Shown: piece by piece, positions 33,501 through 41,016 of the stretch
Position numbering within the stretch: position 1 is the first letter of the stretch
How the letters are laid out: each line of letters begins with the position of its first letter
NCBI GenBank assembly: GCA_018222965.1
Contig: JAAEZH010000021.1
Location: 1-41,016 of the forward strand
Direction: 5' to 3'
Source of the DNA: Bacteroidota bacterium
GTDB taxonomy: Bacteria > Bacteroidota > Bacteroidia > Chitinophagales > Saprospiraceae
DNA length: 41,016 bases
Made by a program: the position numbers and the translations under genes
The notes under the pieces: model-generated
Seen by the model: the letters and a program-made list of their open reading frames with translations, nothing else
Databases searched by the model: none
What the model was told of the DNA's origin: nothing

Positions 33501-35858
33501 ATGAACACGTTTACGATGAAAAAGCAGCTAAACAGCCTACTGATACTTCTCGGGCTTTTGCTAACAACGGCCGGATTCGGCCAGATTACGATATCCGGAT
33601 TTGTCCTCGATGAAGACAATGATCCCATCCTGGATGTCCCGGTATTGATCGGAGGTAGTGCGAGCAATTTTACTTTTACCGATGCAAGCGGTTATTATGA
33701 ATTTACTGTTCCTGCTGGCGGGGATTACACCATCACGCCGGTTTCAGATGAACTTGCCATCAACGGAGTATCTTCCCTTGATATTGGTTTGTTGTTGTTT
33801 CATCTGGATGGAACCCTGCCGCTCGATTCTCCTTACAAAATGATCGCAGCCGACACCGATAATTCGGGAGTCATTACTGTTGCTGACACGGTGGATATAA
33901 GAGCACTAGTGCTTGGGCAGACTACCAGTTTTACCAATAACGCTTCCTGGCGGTTTGTTGCGGCTGATTATGCTTTCCCGAACCCTTCGAATCCCTGGAT
34001 GGAATCCTGGCCGGAGATCATTAATCTCAACGGTGCAACCACGGACCAGCTGGATCAAAATTTTATCGCCATCAAAATCGGTGACCTGAATAATACGCAT
34101 ATTGATCAGATGGACGCCAGTGTGTGTGCGGTATCCTGTGGTTTTATCACGGGTATGGTTTACCGGGATGAAAATGCCAATTGCCTGGCAGACGGCGGAG
34201 AATTGTTGCTGGAAAACTGGAAAGTGGTAGCTGAATCAGCCACCAATACATTTGTGACAACCACCACGGAGTTTGGCACTTATTCCATGTCTGTTTATCC
34301 GGCAGATTATACTGTTACGCTGGTTCCGCCAAACAGCCTGTGGGCTCCCTGCAATCAGGATGTCGCGGTTACAATAGATGAAGGGGAACTGGAAATCATT
34401 GATTTTGGAAACGATGAGGTAAAGCTTTGCCCGGGTATGGAAGTCGATCTTGGAACACCGTTCTTGCGTCCCTGCTTTGATGGCAATTATTTTATCAACT
34501 ACTGCAATCAGGGAACAATTTTGGCAGAAGATGCCAGCATTGAAGTAAGTTTTGATCCGGCTATCACCGTGACCGGAAGCTCGATTCCCTGGTCTGTACA
34601 GGATGGAAACACATTTACTTTTCCAATTGGTGATGTGGATGTAAATGAGTGCGGGTCTATTACCCTCAATGTTTTTACGGATTGTGAAACCGAGCTCGGA
34701 GCGACCCTTTGTTCGGAAGCCCATATTTACCCGGATTCTCTTTGTATTCCTCCTTCTGCCACCTGGGACGGTTCAAATCTTACCGTGGATGCCTGGTGCG
34801 ATGGTGATTCGGTGCGCTTTGAGGTCCGAAATGCGGGCGAACCCATGAATCAAAGCAGCCAGTATTTTGTGGTGGAAGACGATATGATCATGATGTCTCC
34901 AGCTCCGGCTATCCAACTGGCTGATGATGAGGTATATATGGTAACAGTACCTGCTAACGGATCGACCTGGCGCCTGGAGGTGATACAAACTCCGGAGAAC
35001 CCCTACAACAGTCAGTTAAGTGCCACCGTCGAAGCCTGTGGAGAGAGTGCTCAGGGAGAAGTAAGCTTTGGCTTTGTAACCCAGTTTCCAATGTTTCCGG
35101 AAGATCCCTGGCACGATATTGATTGCGTGGAAGCCATTGGTGCTTTCGATCCGAATGATAAAAGAGCCGTGCCGGAAGGGGTAGGTTCTCCACATTATAT
35201 AGAAAGAAACACGGATATCGAATACACCATTCGATTCCAAAATACAGGTACTGATACCGCCTTTAATGTTGTACTGCTGGATACTATTTCTTCTTTGATG
35301 GATGTAACGACGGTACGCCCGGGCGTATCCAGCCACGATTACCACTTCAACATCATTGATGGCCATGTGCTGGAATTTGCTTTCCCGGATATCATGCTGC
35401 CAGACAGCAATATAAACGAAGCAGGCTCACACGGTTTTGTGAAATTCCTGATCTCTCAGAAAGCAGATAATGCCCTGGGTAGTCTGATTGAGAATAGTGC
35501 TGCCATTTATTTTGACTTCAATGAGCCGGTGATTACCAATACGGCATTCCACACGGTTGGTGAAGACTTCCTGGAAGTGGTCAGCTTTGTCACCGAAGCA
35601 CCTGAAACCAATCTTAGCTTGGAGGTCTATCCCAATCCAATTGGTTCGGAAGGCAGTCTAATGTTGAAAGATCGCATTCTGACGGATGGTACGTTCCGCT
35701 TGTATGACCTGTATGGCCGTTTGCTGCAAGAGCAGGCCTTTAATGGAAGCGAGATTCCGTTTTCTGCAGCGGCCCTAAGCAGAGGCATGTATCTGTTTGA
35801 AATCTATGAAGGAAATCAAAAGCTCGGATTTGGAAAACTCTGGGTAGGACAACGATAA
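33501..35858 (+). CDS. T9SS type A secreted protein with dockerin-like and DUF11-like modules
   Basis: A 785-residue secreted protein. It has a signal peptide (core LLILLGLLLTTAGFGQ), a carboxypeptidase-regulatory-like domain (about 30-85), and a dockerin-like segment (about 110-135, ADTDNSGVITVADTVDIRAL) ending in FIAIKIGDLNNTH near residue 196. Next come an SdrB-like Cna module (about 215-300, GMVYRDENANCLADGGELLL) and bacterial Ig/DUF11-like repeats with the phrase FDPNDKRAVPEGVG...IEYTIRFQNTGTDTA. A type A sorting domain closes it (EVYPNPIGSEGS to GKLWVGQR). The module at about 30-196 is related to the C-terminal module of the 1759-residue protein. An ATG at 33516 (MKKQLNS) is a possible alternative start. 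It has its own terminator. Confidence 0.9.
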   Translation: MNTFTMKKQLNSLLILLGLLLTTAGFGQITISGFVLDEDNDPILDVPVLIGGSASNFTFTDASGYYEFTVPAGGDYTITPVSDELAINGVSSLDIGLLLFHLDGTLPLDSPYKMIAADTDNSGVITVADTVDIRALVLGQTTSFTNNASWRFVAADYAFPNPSNPWMESWPEIINLNGATTDQLDQNFIAIKIGDLNNTHIDQMDASVCAVSCGFITGMVYRDENANCLADGGELLLENWKVVAESATNTFVTTTTEFGTYSMSVYPADYTVTLVPPNSLWAPCNQDVAVTIDEGELEIIDFGNDEVKLCPGMEVDLGTPFLRPCFDGNYFINYCNQGTILAEDASIEVSFDPAITVTGSSIPWSVQDGNTFTFPIGDVDVNECGSITLNVFTDCETELGATLCSEAHIYPDSLCIPPSATWDGSNLTVDAWCDGDSVRFEVRNAGEPMNQSSQYFVVEDDMIMMSPAPAIQLADDEVYMVTVPANGSTWRLEVIQTPENPYNSQLSATVEACGESAQGEVSFGFVTQFPMFPEDPWHDIDCVEAIGAFDPNDKRAVPEGVGSPHYIERNTDIEYTIRFQNTGTDTAFNVVLLDTISSLMDVTTVRPGVSSHDYHFNIIDGHVLEFAFPDIMLPDSNINEAGSHGFVKFLISQKADNALGSLIENSAAIYFDFNEPVITNTAFHTVGEDFLEVVSFVTEAPETNLSLEVYPNPIGSEGSLMLKDRILTDGTFRLYDLYGRLLQEQAFNGSEIPFSAAALSRGMYLFEIYEGNQKLGFGKLWVGQR

Positions 35859-35899
35859 TCCCATAAACAATTCCTCCCCAAAAAGTATTTGAAATAAAG

Positions 35900-35936
35900 A
35901 AGGCCCGACGGCAATGCACGTCGGGCCTTTCTATTT
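35900..35936. terminator. Terminator between convergent T9SS genes
   Basis: An AAGGCCCGACG/CGTCGGGCCTT stem (35900-35910 with 35919-35929) with an 8-base loop, followed by TTCTATTTT on the plus strand and an A-rich stretch on the other side. It can serve both convergent genes. Confidence 0.88.
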
Positions 35937-35948
35937 TCCTGGGGTAAA

Positions 35949-36866
35949 TTATTTACAAACCGCCTGAATCTTTTTGATGTATGTTTTTTGATCCGGGCTA
36001 ATTACCTGAAGGAGATACGTTCCATTTGGGGAGTTAGGAACTTCCAGGCTTAGTTGCTCCAAAACGCCTTGTTTGATCAATTTCCCCTGCATATCATACA
36101 AAGAATAAGAACTGCCGAGCAAGGCAGGATCGGATAAATGGATCTCCGAGCAGAAAGGATTCGGAAATGCATCTAATGGTTCTGCTTGTTGTTGGTCGCT
36201 AAGTCCGGAAGCCATCCCCGGACCATAAACTTTCAGGTTTCTCCACCAGCCTCGGTGGGCATTCCCTTGTCCAAAATGCGTATTGCTGATTTCTGTATCC
36301 CCTTTTGGACGGTTAAGTTGTCCGGCCATTTCAAAGATCATGGTGCCGTCGAGGTAGATTTGAGAGTTGCCGTCTCCTTCTGAATCGTGAATCAAGGTAA
36401 GGGTATACCATTGGTTAAGATTGAGCGGGTCGGAGGAGGTATCGTGATAGCTGCCGTTGTGCAGGGCGCGTATACTGTTGTCTGTGTTGACATGGGCACC
36501 CAGATAACGCCACAATCCTCCGGCAACAATAATGGGTTTGTTTGGTACCAGAGAGTCTGTCTTAAACTCTACCTGAAAGGCAAAGGAAGTAGTATCGAGG
36601 ATATCAAGATTCGGAGTCTCAATCAGTGTGGAGTCAAAATCTACGATGTCAAAAAGATAACCGCCATAAGAGAACACCCCATCGGCACCCTGGTAGGGCG
36701 CGTTTACTAATTCAATAGGCTCGTAATTGCCCATAGCATCCTCATCGGTATCGATCAGGGTATAGTTGGCAACGACCTGGAAGTTGCTCAAATCCTGAGC
36801 TTGAAGAATAGAAGTAGTAAATAATAGAAATGCTAATAGATGTAGTGGTTTCATCATGTTATTCAT
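35949..36866 (-). CDS. LamG-like lectin-fold protein with T9SS type A domain
   Basis: A 305-residue secreted protein. A signal peptide (core PLHLLAFLLFTTSILQAQ) is followed by a concanavalin A/LamG-like domain (about 45-215), seen from the strand pattern FAFQVEFKTDSLVPNKPIIV, then WYTLTLIHDSEGDGNSQIYL and DGTMIFEMAGQLNRP. The end is a type A sorting domain (DAFPNPFCSEIHLSDP, YSLYDMQGKLIKQG, NGTYLLQVI). It probably binds sugar or another surface ligand; no catalytic residues were recognised. It is followed on the opposite strand by a shared terminator. Confidence 0.87.
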   Translation of the reverse strand: MNNMMKPLHLLAFLLFTTSILQAQDLSNFQVVANYTLIDTDEDAMGNYEPIELVNAPYQGADGVFSYGGYLFDIVDFDSTLIETPNLDILDTTSFAFQVEFKTDSLVPNKPIIVAGGLWRYLGAHVNTDNSIRALHNGSYHDTSSDPLNLNQWYTLTLIHDSEGDGNSQIYLDGTMIFEMAGQLNRPKGDTEISNTHFGQGNAHRGWWRNLKVYGPGMASGLSDQQQAEPLDAFPNPFCSEIHLSDPALLGSSYSLYDMQGKLIKQGVLEQLSLEVPNSPNGTYLLQVISPDQKTYIKKIQAVCK

Positions 36867-36932
36867 TTTAGTTATTGGTTGTTTTACTTATTGGAGTAAA
36901 AAAAACAAAAATTCCATGTGGGAGTAAAAACT

Positions 36933-38090
36933 TTAATCCCAACTTGCATCAAACGCCTGCTCGATCAGATCATTGACGTTGGCGAATCCGTTGGTGGATA
37001 TACCACCTGCGCTATTGGAAGAAACGGCCACGGTTACCCCATTGTGGAAATGATACCAGCAGGCAGCTGCGCCTCTTCCGGCACTATCGGCAAAACCACC
37101 GTTGTGATGAAATTGCTCTCCCCAATCTTCGGATCCATTCACCTGATTGGAATAACATCCCAGGGGTTTGCTTTCCAAAAACATGGCATCCCGCATGGCT
37201 GCAGAAATCAAGTCTGTCGTTGTGGCCGCATAGTGCATGGTCTTACAAAGGTCATTCGCCGAAAGGCTTAAAGTGCCCCCACCGGCATTGCCACATTCAT
37301 CACCCGGGTCCCAGCCATTGCCCGCCGGATTATTGAAGTTGTAATAGAGTACTTCATCGTCGTTGTCGCAGGAGAAATTTACTAGCAGCTGATCGAAGAT
37401 GTGATCCTGGAGATACGATTTAAACAAGTCGGTAGTTTCTGTCGCACCCACATTGTCCGTTACTTCATTGGTACGGGAGAAAGTGTTGTCTAAAATCGGG
37501 ATCAGAATACGCAGGATGCAGAAGTTCATGTTCTGATAATTTTCAACGCCATTGTCTGCAGCGTCGATGCCATTGGCTACTTCTGCTTTTATCTGTGCAT
37601 AGTTTACAGCATCGGAGGCCGGGCGGAAACCGCTTCGCTGACGAAGCAACTGCTCAAAGGTGATCATGTCCACATCGCTTCCGATGGTCCACCAATCCGG
37701 GAGGTAATCCACAATTTTGGCAGTTACCGGAATGCTGTTGGCCTCCAGAACCTGAAGGGTGGCAATGGTCGTGATTGACTTGGCACAGCTGGCTACATTC
37801 ATGTCAACCTGGATGGCATCCACATCAAAAACATTGCCGTCCTGGGAGCGTCTTGCCTGTCCGCCATGTCCCCATTTTTGCAAGGTTTGCTCGTAATAAA
37901 TGGCATAGCTGTACCCCAGGGTGGTGGATGACAAGCGGCTGTCCAGGTTTTCCGCAAAAGATTCTATACTGAAGCAATCGGTGCCTTCACAGAGCTCGTC
38001 CTGGAGGTTGATGATGTCGTCACAACTAAACTGCAGGAAGGTGATGACAATTAAGGATAAAAGGAAAGGCAGGGAACGTACAAATTTCAT
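36933..38090 (-). CDS. Serine hydrolase lipoprotein, beta-lactamase/esterase (class C-like) family
   Basis: A 385-residue lipoprotein of the serine beta-lactamase-like fold, which also includes esterases and D-aminopeptidases. The signal ends in the lipobox LQFSC (Cys23). The catalytic SxxK is S101-C-A-K104 (NVASCAKSITT), the YxN-like motif is Y185-Q-N187, and the third motif is HHNG (328-331) in place of KTG. This HxG form is typical of the esterase/peptidase members rather than true beta-lactamases, so antibiotic resistance should not be assumed. Several cysteines near the N-terminus (CDDIINLQDELCEGTDC) may form disulfides. It is on the same strand as, and 66 bp upstream of, the LamG-like gene. 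Confidence 0.88.
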   Translation of the reverse strand: MKFVRSLPFLLSLIVITFLQFSCDDIINLQDELCEGTDCFSIESFAENLDSRLSSTTLGYSYAIYYEQTLQKWGHGGQARRSQDGNVFDVDAIQVDMNVASCAKSITTIATLQVLEANSIPVTAKIVDYLPDWWTIGSDVDMITFEQLLRQRSGFRPASDAVNYAQIKAEVANGIDAADNGVENYQNMNFCILRILIPILDNTFSRTNEVTDNVGATETTDLFKSYLQDHIFDQLLVNFSCDNDDEVLYYNFNNPAGNGWDPGDECGNAGGGTLSLSANDLCKTMHYAATTTDLISAAMRDAMFLESKPLGCYSNQVNGSEDWGEQFHHNGGFADSAGRGAAACWYHFHNGVTVAVSSNSAGGISTNGFANVNDLIEQAFDASWD

Positions 38091-38230
38091 GTTTCGATTT
38101 TTGATAAATAAATAACAGGCCTTACTCGGGTTTGGAGCAGGTTGATCAATGGTGCAAAAGTTTTGCTGGTACTTGCTATTGTGAAGGGGAACAGGGAAGA
38201 GGTGTTGAACTAATATACCAATTTTCGGAC

Positions 38231-38243
38231 GAAGGTTACCTTC
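38231..38243. promoter_or_regulatory. Palindrome upstream of the copper ATPase gene
   Basis: GAAGGTTACCTTC has 6-bp perfect arms around one base, 111 bp before the ATPase ATG. It could be an operator for a metal-responsive regulator, but no regulator gene is in the window and the assignment is weak. Confidence 0.3.
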
Positions 38244-38353
38244 TGGTAAACAAATTCCTACCTGAGGATTTCAATATGTAAGGAATACCCTCAATCCTGT
38301 AAGTCCTTGAAGGCCTGATGAGTTATCTTTAATTACGGCCAAAAATTAAGAAA

Positions 38354-40354
38354 ATGGACCACCAACATCCCGATAAGAAAGCATCCCGTCACGATCATGA
38401 AAAGCATGATCACCAGACCCATCACCGGCATATGATGAAGGACTTCAAGCGCAGATTCTGGGTTTCGCTGGGGCTGACGATACCTGTCCTTTTGCTCTCC
38501 CCAATGATACAAAGCTGGTTAAATCTGGATTGGTCTTTTAAGGGAGATAACTATGTTTTATTTGCCCTTTCAGTCGTGATTTATTTTTACGGCGGCTGGC
38601 CATTTTTGAAGGGACTGAAAGAGGAGTTGAGCGACAGGTCTCCGGGCATGATGACGCTGATTGCGGTAGCTCTGACCGCAGCATTTGTATATAGCTCGGC
38701 TGTGGTTTTTGGCCTGGAAGGAAAAACTTTTTTCTGGGAACTGGCGACGCTGGTTGATGTCATGTTGATTGGACACTGGTTTGAGATGCGCTCTGTATTG
38801 GGAGCCGGTAAAGCCCTGGAAGCGCTCGCTGACCTCATGCCCGGGGAAGCCTGGTTGATCGAAGAAGGGGAGACCCGAAAAGTGGAGATCGATCATTTAA
38901 AAAAAGGACACAAAGTTTTAATCAAGCCGGGAGAGAAGGTCCCGGCAGATGCCCGGATTTTCGAAGGAAAAAGTTCATTCAATGAAAGCATGCTCACCGG
39001 TGAAAGTAAGCCTGTTTCCAAATCAGCAGGGGATGAGATTATCGGGGGATCCATCAATGGAAACGGAGCGGTTAAGGCCGAAATATTGCAGACGGGTGAA
39101 GACAGTTACCTTTCTCAGGTGATTGGTATGGTTAAGGAGGCGCAGGGGCAAAAATCTAAAACGCAAAGACTGGCTGACCGGGCGGCATTTTGGCTGACCA
39201 TCATCGCTTTGGTGGCCGGCTTTGGCACCTTTGCAATCTGGATGTTCATGGGGCGGGACCTCGCTTTCTCGCTGGAGCGGATGGTAACTGTCATGGTGAT
39301 TTGTTGTCCGCATGCTCTGGGTCTGGCTATCCCTTTAGTGGCCTCTATTTCTACCAGCCTTTCGGCGAAAAACGGGCTGCTGATCCGCAACCGAACGGCT
39401 TTTGAAGGAGCCCGAAATATCACGACCATCGTTTTCGATAAAACCGGAACCTTGACCAAAGGGACACATGCAGTCACTTCTGTGGAGTCTTACAAAGAAG
39501 GCATTTCAGAAGAGGATGTATTGATATATGCGGCTTCCGCCGAAAGTGGATCCGAACACCACATTGCAAAAGGCCTTTCGGCGAAAGCCAAAGAAAAGGA
39601 ATTGAAACTGCCTGAGTCCTCCGATTTTGAATACGAATCGGGAGTGGGAGTACAGGCTAAGGTGAACGATAAACTGGTGCGTGTCGGCGGTTTTGTATTG
39701 CTTGAAAAGCTGGGAGTGGATGCCCCGGAAGATCAGGACACCGGAGCAGAGACCCGCATATTTGTGCTCTTTGACAAAGACCTGATTGGCTCTGTAACCT
39801 TTGCAGATGAGATACGCGAGTCTTCGGCACAAGCCATAAAAACCCTGCAACAACAAGATATCAAGTGTAAACTGCTGACTGGTGATAATGAGAAGGTGGC
39901 AGCGGCTGTTGCCAAAGAGTTGGGAATGGATGATTTTATGGCAGAAGTTTTGCCCGAGCAAAAACAGGAAAAAATAAAAGAATTGCAGGCTGGCGGGGAG
40001 GTAGTGGCCATGACAGGCGACGGGGTAAATGATGCCCCCGCTCTGGCCCAGGCAGATATTGGAATTGCCATCGGCTCAGGAACAGACGTAGCTGCCGAAA
40101 CAGCTGATATTGTGTTGGTCAATAGCGATCCAAAGGACATTGCCAATTTGCTTTTGTTTGGCCGGGCAACTTACCGTAAAATGGTGCAGAATCTGTGGTG
40201 GGCAACAGGCTATAATGCGGTTGCCATGCCATTGGCTACCGGGTTTGTCCCAGGCTTGATGATCAGTCCGGCGGTGGGAGCGGCTTTGATGAGTCTGAGT
40301 ACGATTGTTTGTGCCCTAAATGCGCAGCTTTTGCGAAGAGTTGTTAGGGATTAA
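38354..40354 (+). CDS. Copper-type P1B ATPase (CPH motif, CopB-like)
   Basis: A 666-residue heavy-metal exporting ATPase. The N-terminal tail (about 1-27) is a His-rich metal-binding stretch (HDHEKHDHQTHHRHMM) instead of a CxxC domain. The membrane metal site is CPH (ICCPHALGLAIPLV, about residue 317), typical of the CopB (P1B-3) group that exports copper. Core motifs follow: TGES (MLTGESKPVS), phosphorylation site DKTGTLTKGTH (D about 361), the nucleotide-domain HP-type dipeptide (SEHHIAKGLS) and TGDGVNDAPALAQADIGIAI (hinge, about 552). The last membrane segments have YNAVAMPLATG and ALMSLSTIVCALNAQLLR. Copper import or detoxification partners and a regulator are not present nearby. Two iterated-motif copies lie inside (39361-39371, a near copy, and 39577-39589). 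Start ATG fits after an A-rich leader. Confidence 0.95.
   Translation: MDHQHPDKKASRHDHEKHDHQTHHRHMMKDFKRRFWVSLGLTIPVLLLSPMIQSWLNLDWSFKGDNYVLFALSVVIYFYGGWPFLKGLKEELSDRSPGMMTLIAVALTAAFVYSSAVVFGLEGKTFFWELATLVDVMLIGHWFEMRSVLGAGKALEALADLMPGEAWLIEEGETRKVEIDHLKKGHKVLIKPGEKVPADARIFEGKSSFNESMLTGESKPVSKSAGDEIIGGSINGNGAVKAEILQTGEDSYLSQVIGMVKEAQGQKSKTQRLADRAAFWLTIIALVAGFGTFAIWMFMGRDLAFSLERMVTVMVICCPHALGLAIPLVASISTSLSAKNGLLIRNRTAFEGARNITTIVFDKTGTLTKGTHAVTSVESYKEGISEEDVLIYAASAESGSEHHIAKGLSAKAKEKELKLPESSDFEYESGVGVQAKVNDKLVRVGGFVLLEKLGVDAPEDQDTGAETRIFVLFDKDLIGSVTFADEIRESSAQAIKTLQQQDIKCKLLTGDNEKVAAAVAKELGMDDFMAEVLPEQKQEKIKELQAGGEVVAMTGDGVNDAPALAQADIGIAIGSGTDVAAETADIVLVNSDPKDIANLLLFGRATYRKMVQNLWWATGYNAVAMPLATGFVPGLMISPAVGAALMSLSTIVCALNAQLLRRVVRD
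39577..39589 (+). repeat. Iterated motif, copy 9
   Basis: Exact copy in the copper ATPase gene, in the frame encoding S-A-K-A, with the extended form GCCTTTCGGCGAAAGCC. Confidence 0.8.
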
Positions 40355-41016
40355 GAAGTTATTTGGAATATGAACTTGAACCGCAAAAGGGCATAAAGCC
40401 TTTATGGGTATTGGGTGGTTAGAAAAGGTATCAACCTTTTGGGTTGAGGTCGTCATTTCGCTTTGCTCCATTCCTCCGGTTGAGTCGCTTCGCTTTGCTC
40501 AGCGGCCGGGTTGAGATTGGTGGAGTTAAAGAACCGGTAATTTTACTATGGGTATGCACCATTACACCATTACACCTTTCACTGCTACACTATTCCATTC
40601 CTCGGGTTGAGTCGCCTCGCTTTGCTCATCGGCCGGGTTGAGATTGGTGGAGTTTCAAAACCGGTAATTTTACTATGAGTATGCACCATTACACCTTTCA
40701 CCGATACACCATTCCATTCCTCGGGTTGAGTCGCCTCGCTTTGCTCAGCGGCCGGGTTGAGGTTGGTGGAGTGAAGAGCCGGTATTTTACTATGAGTATG
40801 CACCATTTCACCTTTCACCGATACACCATTTCACTCTTCGGGTTGAGTCGCCTCGCTTTGCTCATCGGCCGGGTTGAGATTGGTGGAGTTAAAGAACCGG
40901 TAATTTTACTATGGGTATGCACCATTACACCATTACACCTTTCACTGCTACACTATTCCATTCCTCGGGTTGAGTCGCCTCGCTTTGCTCATCGGCCGGG
41001 TTGAGATTGGTGGAGT
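40355..41016. repeat. Tandem repeat array of 117-127 bp units, running off the right edge
   Basis: The landmark GGTTGAGTCGC recurs at 40478, 40605, 40724, 40841 and 40968, giving unit lengths of 127, 119, 117 and 127 bp. The first 127-bp unit (40478-40604) and the last complete one (40841-40967) are nearly the same, which suggests a higher-order duplication. The units contain GTATGCACCATT and GAGATTGGTGGAGT blocks and a mix of ACACC/TTACACC runs. Open frames on both strands cross the units, but their translations follow the repeat phasing and are not credible proteins. Purpose unknown; it may be a recombination-prone intergenic repeat. Confidence 0.85.
40423..40440 (+). terminator. Weak hairpin after the copper ATPase
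   Basis: AAAAGGT/ACCTTTT arms (40423-40429 with 40434-40440) around ATCA, about 70 bp after the stop. The stem is short, so termination is uncertain. Confidence 0.4.

Noticed and set aside
36933-38090. Beta-lactamase (antibiotic resistance)
   Set aside because: The third motif is HHNG rather than KTG and it is a lipoprotein, both pointing to an esterase or peptidase relative.
38231-38243. Assigning the palindrome to a CueR-type operator
   Set aside because: CueR sites have a longer spacer and no MerR-family gene is in the window, so only a generic operator was noted.
40585-41004. Open frames of 77 and 109 codons in the right-edge array
   Set aside because: They follow the repeat phasing and simply reflect the tandem units; no start signals or protein features.
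40478-41016. CRISPR array at the right edge
   Set aside because: Units of 117-127 bp without short repeats and unique spacers, and no cas genes.

Overview
The window looks like chromosomal DNA of a Bacteroidota bacterium, probably of the Saprospiria/Lewinella type. The reasons are several secreted proteins carrying type IX secretion (T9SS) sorting domains of type A and type B, two TonB-dependent receptors with N-terminal carboxypeptidase-regulatory-like domains, SprB/HYR-rich giant surface proteins, dockerin-like modules ending in a KIGD motif, and moderate GC. The lineage is an inference. No rRNA, tRNA, CRISPR array or prophage was seen.

Layout. 1-1444: a complete IS256-family insertion sequence with a perfect 8-bp target duplication. 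1445-1763: intergenic DNA with C/A-rich direct repeats. 1764-5983: a two-gene unit for a fibre-like repeat protein and a large BNR/Asp-box propeller protein with a T9SS domain, closed by a strong terminator. 5999-9105: a two-component system (OmpR-type regulator, membrane histidine kinase) between a PH-like membrane protein and a divergent small Cys-rich secreted protein. Both outer promoters carry TAAC repeats at helical spacing. 9357-11798: an outer-membrane TonB-type receptor. 12045-17324: a 1759-residue surface protein. 17563-18007: a frameshifted remnant of a small secreted protein. 18037-19548: an all-helical repeat protein. 19594-28677: a locus for acyl or lipid-like chemistry (SDR reductase, sodium symporter, lipoprotein alpha/beta hydrolase, TonB receptor, KAS III-like enzyme, acyl-CoA ligase). 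28682-33239: a T9SS type B surface protein preceded by a second helical repeat protein. 33501-38090: two T9SS type A proteins and a lipoprotein of the serine beta-lactamase-like family. 38354-40354: a CPH-type copper P1B ATPase. 40478-41016: a tandem array of 117-127 bp units running off the end.

How the genes may work together. Most of the window serves the cell surface: secreted adhesin-like proteins, receptors, and their sensing. The 20.8-28.7 kb cluster has the parts for importing an ester or lipid-like compound (receptor), hydrolysing it outside the cytoplasm (lipoprotein hydrolase), taking up the product (symporter), activating it (AMP ligase) and condensing and reducing it (KAS III-like, SDR). 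The substrate is unknown, and the KAS III-like enzyme lacks the usual His and Asn.

The most unexpected signal is a 13-base motif, TTCGGCGAAAGCC. It occurs exactly nine times (eight in the same orientation) plus three near copies, in several reading frames, on genes of both strands and in one intergenic site. It behaves like a DNA-level iterated signal rather than a protein motif.
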